From Cytidiella melzeri (taxonomy: Eukaryota > Basidiomycota > Agaricomycetes > Polyporales > Irpicaceae), in assembly GCA_022592445.1 (NCBI GenBank), contig JABYQR010000661.1:1-13275 (forward strand): a DNA stretch of 13,275 nt. Direction: 5' to 3'. Positions 1 to 8,923 of the stretch are shown here, one piece after another; position 1 is the stretch's first letter, and the number at the start of each line of letters is the position of its first letter. Both the position numbers and the translations under genes were made by a program. The notes beneath the pieces are model-generated. The model had not been told where the DNA came from, made no database searches, and saw only the letters and a program-made list of their open reading frames with translations.

Positions 1-60
1 TTTAGGCATCCTCTGGAGTCATACGTGCTTTCCATGTCATTTCCTATGCTACTAGAACAC

Positions 61-108
61 AGACGTACATATATGTATAGTATTACTACAACCCATATCT
101 GTACGTCT
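61..108 (-). other. Hairpin, candidate Helitron 3' terminal structure
   Basis: Arms at 61-75 and 94-108 are inverted repeats matching at 14 of 15 positions, with an 18-nt loop. Reading on the minus strand, the hairpin is followed by GTGTT and then CTAG at 52-55, with T next. Canonical Helitrons end in a short hairpin followed by CTRR and sit in front of a T. The 5-nt spacing is shorter than the usual 10 or so, so this is a candidate only. Confidence 0.35.
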
Positions 109-253
109 CAGCTAATGTGATAGTTACTAGAAGAGTTTCCATACACGGCTGCATAATTCCCATACTAAGACTGTGGGAACTCTGCTACCTAAAGCGTCCT
201 TGTAATAAGGCGTGGGAAACTACATATCATATCATATTATATTATATATAGTT
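109..253. other. Non-coding AT-rich stretch after the Rep frame
   Basis: No open frame continues the Rep gene here. The stretch holds an AT-rich simple tract at about 225-250 and several short copies of a ttcccat/tttccat-like motif in both orientations (130-220). A weak intron cannot be excluded, because a GT lies at the end of the preceding frame, but no convincing donor, branch point and acceptor set is seen. Confidence 0.4.
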
Positions 254-2005
254 TTAACATTCAGGAAGTGACAAAGTAGGAGCAACATGGTCAGGCTGTT
301 TGGCTGATAGTTTTACCAACTTGTCATGCATTTCGTCCATAGTTGAGTTATAAAACTCACCTGCATGTGTAGCTTCAAGGTATTCTACCATATGTCTTTG
401 AAAGTCTGATTGATTATCCATTATTCTATCACATATCTCTTGTGGAGATAAACTGTGCTTGAGCCATATAAGCATGTGCATATGTAATGTTAGTCGTCCT
501 TGCTGCTCAACTGTACCATAATACCCTAATGTCTTTCCATAGAATCCTTTATGATTATTTCCATAACCCAGTACATGCTTGATGAACATGTCTACCATAA
601 ATTCAAAAAACCGTGCACCAGATACTGGGTTATTTGCAATCAACAAAAGTCTTTCGTTTGGATCAGATATTTGTGGATAAAAGTCTTGTTTCATACCTGC
701 ATAGTACAGTGCAATGGGATGTTTGACATCAGCTGGTGCAAATGTGATAAACCAAGTAGGTGCTCCAAGACAATATGTTAGAGACCATATTTTGTTCCGC
801 ATCCGTCTCCGGTTTGTAACAGATCCATCCACACGAGTGGCTACATAGTCTATATCTCCTAATAGCCGGAAGCAAGCTTTTTCATCCTCTGTCTGAGGAG
901 TTGTGTGGCCCTCCTTTGCCCGAGATATCAAGGTATCTAACGTGCTCATCTTCATGAAAGAAAGACGGGATGCCACATCTTGAAAGTTTTTCTTCATTGA
1001 TAACAAGTAACCACTGTCACTGCTATTTTTTATTTGCTGATGGTTGAATGCAACCAAAGAGAATAACTCATCAAGTTGGAAGCACTTGTCATAGTACATA
1101 AGCCAATTTTTCTTTCGTATAGCATCACCAATTTTTACTTGTATATGCTTGTTGTCTAATCCACCATAACCATACAGAAACAACCACGGGAACATCGAGG
1201 GATATAGACGGGGATTGTTCCACAAACTTTCCATCTGGTCTGATTTACCAATACCTAAAACTTTGCCTCCTTTAGCAAAGTGTTTCATAGCCTCGAGACG
1301 TATGGTAGCAGGGTCGCCTTTCCACATCTGAGAGAATTGGTCACCAGTTAAACCATGTACAATGAAAGGCAATTGACCATTCTCAGTGGATTCTGTGTTA
1401 ATGTTGCTATTGACAGCTGCAGCTTCAGGATTGTTGTACTCAGATTCTTTGTGGTAGTCAACATAAACCGGAGGCTGATCTTCTGGATAATCATTTAGGT
1501 TACTGTATGATATATGTAAATCTGCATAATCTGTGTGATTGAGCTTCAACCACTCCAATGCCTCTGCAACACAGTTGCGGTGTACTAGGAGTGGAGTTCT
1601 TTGGTACTCCTTTGAAGTGTGGGGCGAAGGCCCAATGAACAGTATAGCCAACACATCATCCCAGTCTTCACGTCTTGGGGGAAGAACATCATATATTTTC
1701 TTCATTGGGATTGCTCAACTCACAAGATTTGTTTTCATCTTGTACAGCTTCGATTTGTGCACTCTGATGACACAGGAATTTGTATGTATACGTGCTATCA
1801 GTCTTTTCTCCATCTACAACAAGTTTTGTAACACTGGTGGAACATCTCCTAACTAAAGACCATTGGCAAGTGCATTGTTTGGCAAAGAACCTTTACTAGT
1901 TACGCTGTAGCAAGTGGAACAAATATATTCACAGTCTGCTAACAACACAGGTCCATCACAAGACTGAATGGGATCAGTGTCCAAAGTTCAAGATTTACGA
2001 GTGAC
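254..2005 (-). pseudogene. Helitron Rep gene, C-terminal fragment with HUH motif
   Basis: The longest open part (254-1705, 483 codons) is the Helitron helicase-like N-terminal region. The rolling-circle HUH metal-binding motif reads H-M-H within GRLTLHMHMLIWL at residues 408-410 (nt 476-484). Upstream, the same frame continues without a frameshift to the insertion point at 2005 and carries recognisable family blocks (ICSTCY, ALANGL, LGDVPP, KIYDVLPP). It is broken by four stops: 1715-1717 TGA, 1814-1816 TAG, 1853-1855 TAG and 1988-1990 TGA. At least the second replaces a residue that is usually Trp in relatives. The frame ends 73 codons after the HUH motif, so the two-Tyr active site and the SF1 helicase are absent. 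This product cannot be a working transposase. The Met at 1705 is only the first Met after the last stop, not the original start. Confidence 0.85.
2001..2005. repeat. Target site duplication, left copy (gtgac)
   Basis: The five bases gtgac directly precede the first base of the left LTR and are repeated directly after the right LTR (10218-10222). A 5-bp duplication is normal for Ty3/gypsy integrases. The matching pair shows that the two LTRs belong to one insertion and that the ends were not rearranged later. Confidence 0.95.
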
Positions 2006-2167
2006 TGTAACAGTTACGGTTACACTCACCACATAAGTGTTTAACTTGAGAGGAAGATAGAGATATAGAGAGTAGAGTGTTGGTGAGAGTGAGTACTGGG
2101 GAGTACGAAGTAGTCCTGGTTCAACAGAGTGGATAAGACTGAGGGGATATGCACTCAGGAGTGCCTC

Positions 2168-2175
2168 TATATATA
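2168..2175 (-). promoter_or_regulatory. TATA box of the 3' LTR
   Basis: TATATATA on the minus strand, identical and at the same LTR position as the one at 9665-9672. In this downstream LTR it would drive transcription out of the element into the Helitron fragment at 254-2005, in the sense direction of that pseudogene. Confidence 0.55.
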
Positions 2176-2443
2176 CATGAAGGGGAGGACCCCAGGTACT
2201 ACCCTAAGACCCCTAATACCTACATGAGTAAGCAAAGTAATCTACCTTACTAAGCATGCCCTATGCCCTAGTGGTGCCACTTCAATAATCAACCAATAGC
2301 AATTGTCCCCATGACCTGACCCCATGAGCCAGCTCCAAGGCTAGACTTGTTCTAGCTTGTTTTAAGACAAGGCTAGACTTTTTCAGAAGGTTCTAAGAAC
2401 TATGACATCATCTAATGGAATGTTCTATACTATGACATCATAG

Positions 2444-2483
2444 TTCCAGCATGTTCCACAAGGTTCCAGAAAGTTCTATCATG
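2444..2483. repeat. Four tandem 10-bp TTCC units in U3 (left LTR)
   Basis: Four consecutive 10-bp units begin TTCCAGCATG, TTCCACAAGG, TTCCAGAAAG and TTCTATCATG. The equivalent array in the right LTR is at 9941-9980. Equal spacing of one helical turn suggests a protein-binding array upstream of the promoter. The factor is unknown; TTC/GAA blocks resemble heat-shock elements only loosely. Confidence 0.5.
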
Positions 2484-2505
2484 TGATACACAGATAAGGA
2501 AAGGA

Positions 2506-2641
2506 GCGCATCAGCGCATCAGAGACAGGAGGCACATCAGCGCATCAATTGATAGGCACTGAGAATAAGCGCCGGAATAAGCGCATGATAAGCGCTGGAT
2601 AAGCACCCAAATAGATGCCGGATAAGCGCCTGATAGATGCT
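2506..2641. repeat. GCGCATCA pairs and GATAAG-type array in U3 (left LTR)
   Basis: Two tandem pairs of an 8-bp GCGCATCA unit (2506-2521 and 2532-2547, one copy with a substitution) are followed by degenerate 11- to 12-bp units of the form GATAAGCGCC (2564-2641). Three units keep GATAAG, the core bound by fungal GATA factors. The right LTR has five in its matching array and is 11 bp longer for exactly one unit. Confidence 0.6.
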
Positions 2642-2712
2642 TAAATATTCCCAATAATACCATTGCCTGGTAAGGCAAGTCTTGTAGAAACATTTGAAAA
2701 TCTGTGACATTA

Positions 2713-2724
2713 CCCCCCCTTCTT
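2713..2724 (-). other. Polypurine tract (plus-strand primer site)
   Basis: On the minus strand the sequence AAGAAGGGGGGG lies 3 nt before the 3' LTR begins with TGTCAC. A purine run in this position is the RNase H-resistant primer for second-strand DNA synthesis in LTR elements. It confirms that the left LTR is the 3' one. Confidence 0.85.
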
Positions 2725-2905
2725 GCTTTGAACTCTGTGCAAAGAGTTTTGAATGAACACCTTGGTCATTGAGTCCACTTTTTCACCATTGTCAAGAGGG
2801 TGCCTAAGCAGTTCCGAGTGACTCTAGCGGCTTCTACCGATGTCCCTGACGGGGTTATCACCTCATTGGCTGATGGTAGTCTAGTCCGTACCCTCCTCAG
2901 TTGTG

Positions 2906-5494
2906 TCATTGGATCGTGGATGATCCTTGGTGTGTTTTTGGTAACTTATACACAGTAAATTGTAGCTGAGCAATAGCTCGGGGATGATCGTTGTAGAATT
3001 GCTTGATCGCTTCTTGAGCGTGCGTGCTGTTTTCTACAGGTTCCCACGTGTCGTTGTTTGGTCCGTAGCCTTCCCAGTGTATGTAATAATGAAGCTTTTT
3101 GGCACAACCTGTACGTCTTGACTTGAGAATCTTCTCAACTTCGTATTCTTCTTCTCCGTCGATGATGTCTGGCGGAGGCATCTCTAGCTTTTGGCCTTCG
3201 AATTCAGGTTTGTTGTATGGTACCAACTTGCTTGCATGGAATACAGGATGTATCCTTGGTGAACGTTTGGGCCATTCCAGTCTGAATGTGACCGGCGAGA
3301 GCTTTTCAGCAATCTTGAATGGGCCATAGTACTTGGCTGACAGCAGATGTCCAGATTTTTGATAGTCTCTCAGATCTAGCATGACCTGATCGCCTTCATT
3401 GAAGGGGACTTTCTGAACGTGCTTGTCATAGTACCATTTCATGCATTCAGCTGCAAGTTGTAACACCGCTTTAGCATGCTCTTGGGCTTGCAAGCGGTTC
3501 CACATGATGTCATTCATGTCAGACCTTTTCAGGTCCTTAGTGAGCATTGGACCAGCTCTAGGGTGTCTGCCGTATGCAAGGTAAAAAGGCGAGTGCTTAG
3601 TTCCCTCATGCGCTGCATTGTTGTAAGCGAACTCAGCCGAGCTGAGCAGTCTAGCCCAGTTGTCGTGTAGTTGATCAATGTAACAACACAGGTACTGTTC
3701 GAGCGTTTGATTAACTTGTTCAGTTTGACCATCAGTCTGCGGATGATATGCAGTAGTCATTGTAGATTCTATCTCTAGCATTTTACACCATTCCTGGAAT
3801 AAATCTGCTGCAAATTGTGGACCTCGGTCGGAAATGATTTGCAAAGGTAGCCCGTGAAGGGTCCAGACTCTCTCATAGAGTAGAGCTGCAAGATCTTTTG
3901 CCAAGAACTCGTTTACGATAGAGAAGAAGTGCGCCCTTTTAGTAAGGCGGTCTACAACTATGCAGATAGCATTGAAGCCATCAGACTCCGGTAACTGAGT
4001 AATCAAGTCGACAGTCATGATATCCCATGGTTCGGCCGGAACCGGATTAGGGATGAGTGGTCCATAAGGCTGTTGCGGACGAGTCTCCATCCGCTGACAT
4101 GTGTCACAGCCTGTCACGTATTTCTTGACATCGGTGGTTAAACCTGGCCACCAGTAGTTTCTCGAGATCAGTTCGTACGTTTTCCATCTGCCAGGATGTC
4201 CGGCAGAAGGTAGATCGTGATGCATCTGGATGATTTGGCGTCTCAGATCTAATTTCTGATCTTTGGGGATGTAGACTTTTCCACGGTATAGGAGTAATCC
4301 GTTCTCAAAATTCCATTCCTCTAGTGATTTCTTGAACTCCCTAGGACCAGAGTTAAGTAACTGCTGATAGTCCTTGGTAACTTCGTCGTTCATGAGTGCT
4401 TCCTTGACCCGTCTTAGGATTTCATCATCATTGATAGGCAAATCATGAGAGTTTTCAATAGCAGAGATAGCAAAAAACTCGGGTTTAAGGAGAATTTTGT
4501 CCTCATTATCGGAATTTACCCCCTCTTCATGATCTGGCCTCCTGGACAGAGGATCCGCGGTAAGCATGGTCTTTCCGGGTTTGTGCCGGAGCACAAAATT
4601 GAATGGCATGAGGTATAACGCCCATCGCGCTTGTCTCCGAGTCAGCTTCTGGGCATTCCTGAAATATGTCAGGTTTTGTTGATCCAACCATATTTCTACG
4701 GTAATCGGATGTCCCTCCAGATGTTGACAATACTCTTCCAGGGCGCAGATAATAGTCAACAACTCTTTATCGTATATCTCATAGTTACGTTCATGGACGT
4801 TGAGTGATTGAGAGTAGAAGGCTACTGGATGCCACAGCTTGTCAGCTGGGTCCAGTTGTGATAATACCGCTCCTGTAGCAAAGTCGCTAGCGTCTGTTTC
4901 CAGACGGAAAGGGTTTTTGTCATCTGGTATCCTCAGAATAGGTGCTGACGTAAAAGCCTGTTTCAGACTTTGGAAGGCCTGTTCCTGAGCATCTTTCCAG
5001 ATCCAGGGTTGGTCCTTCTTTGTCAGAATAGTGAGCGGTTTTGCATGTTTAGCAAAGTCCTTGATGAAACGCCGATAGAAATTGGCGAAGCCTAAGAAGG
5101 CTTGGACTTGCTTAACCTTTTCAGGTCGCGGCCACTCAGTAACTCCGGTGAGTTTGGCTGGATCCATCTCGATGTGTCCGTGAGAAATGATCATGCCTAG
5201 GTACTCAATGCGATCTTTTTCAAAAAAGCATTTTTCCGGTTTGGCAAATAGATCGTTCTCGCGTAGACGCTTGAGCACTTCCTGTGTGACACAACGGTTT
5301 TCCTTCTTGTCTTCAGTGAAGATGAGGATGTCGTCGAGATACACCATGACATGTCCTTCTAAGATCAAATTACTCAGAGTTTCATTCATCATGGCTTGGA
5401 ACGTTGCAGGTGCGTTGCTAAAACCAAAGTACATCACCTTGGCTTCAAAAAGGCCTCGGTGTGTGATGAACGCCGTCTTCCATTTGTCACCCTT
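2906..5494 (-). pseudogene. pol: pol, main block: RT (C-terminal part), RNase H, integrase, chromodomain
   Basis: The frame is open from 5494; its first Met is at 5437, giving 843 residues counted below. RT catalytic motif YLDD is at residues 33-36 (nt 5330-5341). RNase H acidic residues are D182, E225, D252 and D295. The integrase zinc finger shows H407, H414, C444 and C447. The DDE core shows D477, D537 and E573, with exactly 35 residues between the last two. A chromodomain ends the protein (about 765-817, with the aromatic IHWEGY and DTWEP blocks), which in chromoviruses steers integration towards modified histones. Every catalytic residue checked is present. This block is inactive only because its N-terminal part is separated by the stop at 5495-5497. 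The Met at 5437 is not a natural start; the protein is normally made as part of a Gag-Pol precursor. Confidence 0.95.
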
Positions 5495-5873
5495 TCAGAT
5501 ACGAACGTTGTTGTATCCCCATCTAAGATCAATCTTGGAGAAGACCTTAGCCTTGCTTAACAAATTGATTAAGTCGTTGATGTGAGGTATGGAATACCGG
5601 TTTTTCACCGTGATGTCGTTCAGTTTTTGGTAGTCTTGCACAAGGCGCAACGAGCCATCTTTCTTCTTGCCGAAGAACACAGGTGCTGCAATCGGACTTT
5701 TCGATTTATGGATGTAAACGTTTCGGAGTTCCTCTTCGATCCATTGATCTAGAGAATTCTTTTCCATTGGAGACAGCGGGTATAGTTCAGCTGCTTTGGG
5801 AAGGGAGGCACCTTCCTCAAATTAGATTGTGTGATTGTACGGTTTGCGTAACGGCATGCGTTCTGATTTTCTC
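5495..5873 (-). pseudogene. pol: pol, N-terminal reverse transcriptase segment with two stops
   Basis: This is the same frame as the main pol block. It carries the early RT motifs: the LVQDYQKLN region and FSKIDLRWGYNN, with the first catalytic Asp. It is closed by a TGA at 5495-5497, one codon after the NNVRI motif, where relatives keep an open frame; a CGA to TGA change would explain it. A second stop, TAA at 5822-5824, lies just upstream of the RT domain. The stretch 5825-5873 still reads as a normal pre-RT linker. The junction with the protease frame at 5874-5876 is a net one-base shift. Confidence 0.85.
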
Positions 5874-6641
5874 TTAAGAAAAGACGTCACCAAATTTCCA
5901 TAGGTATTTTGGTACTAGCTTCCAATTGACAGATTCTTGTTCATCAAAGCCGTCTTCAAAGCCCTCATCTTCCTTTCCAGAAAGTTCAGCGATTATTTCT
6001 GCTATTTCTTGGTCTTCTGGATTGTCTAAGTCGATCCAGTGGATGTGAGGGTTGTCCGGGTTGACACTTCCTATTCCGTCCAGGATGTCTGACACCAAAC
6101 GTCCCTTAGGTAACTCAAGCTCATCAATCTCTTCTTGAGTTACAATCATGTTTTTATAAGCTCTTTGGGCACAAAGCTCAGGACATCTGGTAAATCTCCA
6201 CTCGCCATTTGCCCAATCTATCTCCAGATTGTGGTGGCGTAAGAAGGTCATCCCAATAATCATTTGTTTACTACCGAGATCAGTAACGAGCATGTGTTGT
6301 CTTGCTCTGTGCGAACCTATTTCTAGGTATGCACGTACTGAGTGAGTGATTTGACCATCTTTATTGGGAGTGCCGTCGACGTTGATGACGTTAAACGGTG
6401 ATGCCAGTTGATTTGTTACCAGATTGTTACTTTCAACCACTGACTTACTGATGAACGTGGTTGTGGCTCCTGAATCTACCAGAGCTTCGACCTGCACTTT
6501 CTTTCCATGTACCCAAATTGTAACCGGTAGAAAAAATGAATTCTTAGAACGCGCTACATTTTTGACAGTATCTACGTTACAAAGATCGAGGGTATCTGGG
6601 CCTAAGCATGCATGTTTGCAGGGAGTCACATGATGCTTCTG
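5874..6641 (-). pseudogene. pol: pol, aspartic protease segment
   Basis: The retropepsin motif VDSGATTTFIS (DSGA at about residues 52-55 from the GTG at 6629) is followed by hydrophobic blocks ending in MIIGMTFLRHHNLEIDW, the second half of the protease fold. Retropepsins cut the Gag-Pol precursor during particle maturation. The frame stands -1 to gag and can be entered at the slip site at 6641-6647. It has no good ATG of its own, so frameshift entry is more likely than independent initiation. It ends with TAA at 5874-5876 right after FGDVFS, where the RT linker should follow in frame. The RT continues in the next frame, so a small indel has broken pol here. Confidence 0.88.
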
Positions 6642-7973
6642 AAAAAATCCTTGCCCTTGGTTGGCTTTTTCCCTTTACCCTTGTCAGGGGACGGGTGAGG
6701 AGTCGAAGGTTCATCATCTTCTGTTGGAACCTCCTCTATATGAGCCGCCAACTCTAGGCGCGCAGTATTTACGTTTTTTTGTTTTAGACAACGAAGCCTT
6801 AGGGGTTTTGGCCTCGCTGTCCGATCCAGAGTCCTCGGCATCTGCTGCCTGAATCTTCTTCGGCGCCGAAGACTTGCCATCCTTCTTCACCTCCTTGCCT
6901 TTGCCCTTGTTCCGCTTATCGTTCTTCTTCTTCTTCTTGTCCGCAGCATCCACCTCCATAGGAGTGGACGTATCCTTTTCCTTTGCAAAGATCTGGCCCT
7001 GCGCTTTCTCCGGATAGACCTTCTTGTGGATGTCGAGCAAGAGGTTGAGGAACTGAGGCCAAGTTGTTGGAATTTGATTTTCATCTTTTCTGATCATGAC
7101 GAGCCTCATGTCCTTCTCGGTGACGTGCTTGAGCTTGTGAATCAACAAGTCGTCCTCGTATCCAGAAAGCCTGCCAAGTGTACGGAAACGTTCCGCATAC
7201 TTGACGAAGTTCTTGTGTGCCAGATCTGTATTATTGAACAAGGCGTTAAGCTCCTTTCGAGCGCCCTCCTTGTCGTCCCGTTGTCCATACTGTACCTTGA
7301 GCTCGTTCTCGAACCCCTCCCACGCTCCAATCGTCTGACCCTTTGTGAGCTTCTTGATCCACGGCTCCATGTATTGAGCCGCCGCGCCTGAGAGCCGGTT
7401 CATCGCAACGGCAATATGTTGTCTATCTGTAGCAAGGTTCTCGTGGACAAGCCACAGAGAGATCTTGTTCAACCACTCGTTGAACTTGACCTTGCCATCG
7501 GTTCCGTTGAACTCCGGGGGTTTGCCAATCTTAGGTTGGCACGAGGATCCTCCTTGTCCTTGAGACAAGGGAAGCTGATTAATCTGGTTGACCACATTCG
7601 TGATTGTTGCTTTGACCATATCCAGGTCAGTGTCCATCCGCTGGACTTGTGTGTCTGCAGCACATTGTGAGGAAAGGTCTTGAGTGACCTTATCAACGTA
7701 TTCCTGGAGGTTATCCTCCAACAACAACAGCTGAGTGTTCCATATGAGAACCATCTGATTCATCATATTGTGAACGATGGTCGTAGTTGCTTCACCCTCA
7801 ACTGTGCGGGTGAAGGCCCTTTGGGCTATATTGGGGCCGTGGAATATGTGCTGCTCAAAGTTTTCAACCTAAGGGTTATAGACAATGGGAGTGATTCTCC
7901 CAAAAGGAACAGAGTGGGTGAGGTTGGCAGCAGCGGGGGCAGCGTTGGATCCGGCGTTGGATTGAGTGGCCAT
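6626..7973 (-). pseudogene. gag: gag (capsid) with one stop and one frameshift
   Basis: The start chosen is the ATG at 7971-7973, in frame with the long open part (6714-7766) and preceded by a plausible 3' splice site. TAG at 7869-7871 is codon 35. The central part matches a Ty3-type capsid domain (FNEWLNKISLWL, WEGFENELKVQYGQ, a run of short helices). The C-terminal tail is very Lys-rich. No CCHC zinc knuckle is seen, so RNA binding may rest on the basic tail. In the A7 run at 6774-6780 the meaningful frame changes by +1: the old frame ends at 6714, while the new one runs to the TGA at 6626-6628 with an acidic then basic tail. A one-base slip in the homopolymer is the simplest cause. Undamaged, the product would be about 450 residues and form the retrotransposon particle. 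Confidence 0.85.
6641..6647 (-). promoter_or_regulatory. Candidate -1 ribosomal frameshift site T TTT TTC
   Basis: In the gag frame the codons read GAT TTT TTC, so T TTT TTC fits the X XXY YYZ rule exactly. A -1 slip enters the protease frame (next codon CAG) and avoids the gag TGA at 6626-6628, four codons further on. The site lies at the end of gag, where a gag-pol shift is expected. A 6-bp stem (6633-6638 with 6604-6609) is present but starts only 2 nt after the slip site, closer than is usual for a stimulatory structure. Confidence 0.6.
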
Positions 7974-8143
7974 TGCTTCTAATTTCTTAGTTAGCAAAGG
8001 ATAAGCAAAATACTATTTCTAGTATAAGAAGAAGAGAAACACCACTTTTCACACATTGAACTCTTGTCAGAGTCATTTTGACATATTAAATCCTTTTCAG
8101 GAAGTTGTCACCGACTAAAATGAGGCTTGTCAGCCCATACATT
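7974..8143 (-). other. Spacer between ORF0 and gag, with possible intron 3' end
   Basis: No gene is seen here. On the minus strand a branch-point-like TGCTAAC (7990-7996) is followed 10 nt later by AG (7979-7980), then five bases and the gag ATG. Possible donors are GTGTGA (8049-8054, giving a 76-nt intron) and GTATGG (8135-8140, giving 162 nt). Splicing could place gag near an mRNA 5' end if a donor lies upstream of ORF0. Confidence 0.35.
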
Positions 8144-8923
8144 TTATTCCATTTCTGCATATACAAAGGCGTTCATGCCAAACAGCCCTTCTAGCAACTC
8201 TAGGATATAACCCCATCTTTGATGTATGTCTACAAAGCTAATCCTGCATAAACTCTTTAAGTCCTTTTTCAACATCCTCCATTCTCTATTTGTCATCTTG
8301 TCCGTGTGATTCTCCTTGAACCACTGTTCAACCATGAATACCCGGCCGATCAGCAGCTGAGCTTTCTCCCTACAAGTGTTGAGCTGGTGGGTTGACGATT
8401 GCCCACCACTCGAAAAGGAGGCGTCTAGCTTCTTGAGCACAGGCTCAAGCCTTTGACAGGCTGCTGTGATCATTGGTTCAAACTCCTCTTGACAAAGCAT
8501 AAGCTTTGTTTTACGGAAGTGGGGAGAAGCAGGGAGCGGAGTGGGAGTGGGGATATAAGCGCGTTGGTTGCGCTCTTCGGTACGCTGGAGAAGGGTAAGC
8601 TTTTCAGCCTCTTCCTTCTCCTGCTTCTTGATCCGGTCGAGAAGACTTAGTTGAGACATGAGGTGGGAGACCTTTCTCATGCGGTCTTGGTCCTCCTCAT
8701 GTTTATTGGTGGTGCGAGCCTGCTCTTTGAGGTCAATCCTCTTGATGAGAGGCTTGTTGTCAGGATACTTGAGCTGGCGAGGCTTGCCAGCATCCTTGAA
8801 CTTGTCAAGTGTCTCCTTCGAGACGGTGAGACGTTCTTGAAGTCCAGTGACTTCATTGCGGACAGGGATAGAGTAGGGGGCCTTGCGGCCAGACCTAGCA
8901 GCCATGAAGCGGGAAATTGGCAT
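8144..8923 (-). CDS. Unrecognised intact ORF upstream of gag (ORF0)
   Basis: This uninterrupted frame of 259 codons lies between the primer site and gag. The start ATG at 8921-8923 has a strong context (CACC before ATG); a second Met follows at codon 7. The N-terminal third is basic. Residues about 78-121 are rich in Leu, Lys and Glu, as in a coiled coil (DRMRKVSHLMSQLSLLDRIK). A Pro-rich linker (124-134) leads to a helical C-terminal half with scattered Cys and Trp. There is no signal peptide, membrane segment or zinc finger. I do not recognise the family. Its place inside the element, on the same strand, and its freedom from stops while gag and pol are broken suggest an element-encoded protein, perhaps a matrix-like N-terminal Gag part or an accessory factor. 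A role is not shown by sequence. Confidence 0.7.
   Translation of the reverse strand: MPISRFMAARSGRKAPYSIPVRNEVTGLQERLTVSKETLDKFKDAGKPRQLKYPDNKPLIKRIDLKEQARTTNKHEEDQDRMRKVSHLMSQLSLLDRIKKQEKEEAEKLTLLQRTEERNQRAYIPTPTPLPASPHFRKTKLMLCQEEFEPMITAACQRLEPVLKKLDASFSSGGQSSTHQLNTCREKAQLLIGRVFMVEQWFKENHTDKMTNREWRMLKKDLKSLCRISFVDIHQRWGYILELLEGLFGMNAFVYAEME

Larger units (their letters stand above)
2006..2709 (-). repeat. 3' LTR of the Ty3/gypsy element (704 bp)
   Basis: It begins TGTAAC and ends TGTGACA on the plus strand, giving the TG...CA ends of an LTR. It aligns along its whole length with 9503-10217. By hand count it differs at about 22 positions (about 17 transitions and 5 transversions) and lacks one 11-bp unit of the GATAAG array. 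Several differences are CpG to TpG or CpA changes. On the minus strand it reads U3 (from 2709), TATA box (2168-2175), start region (2130-2141), U5 (to 2006). A 60-codon frame inside it is not a gene. Confidence 0.96.

Noticed and set aside
2506..2641. CRISPR-like array from short regular repeats
   Set aside because: The units are 8-12 bp, degenerate and without spacers, and they lie inside an LTR.
2511..2693. Sixty-codon minus-strand frame inside the left LTR
   Set aside because: It lies wholly in U3 short repeats, which create a periodic open frame; the second LTR does not support it as a gene.
6424..7982. Several plus-strand frames of 60-121 codons opposite gag and protease
   Set aside because: They are mirror frames of real minus-strand coding sequence, with no motifs or start context.
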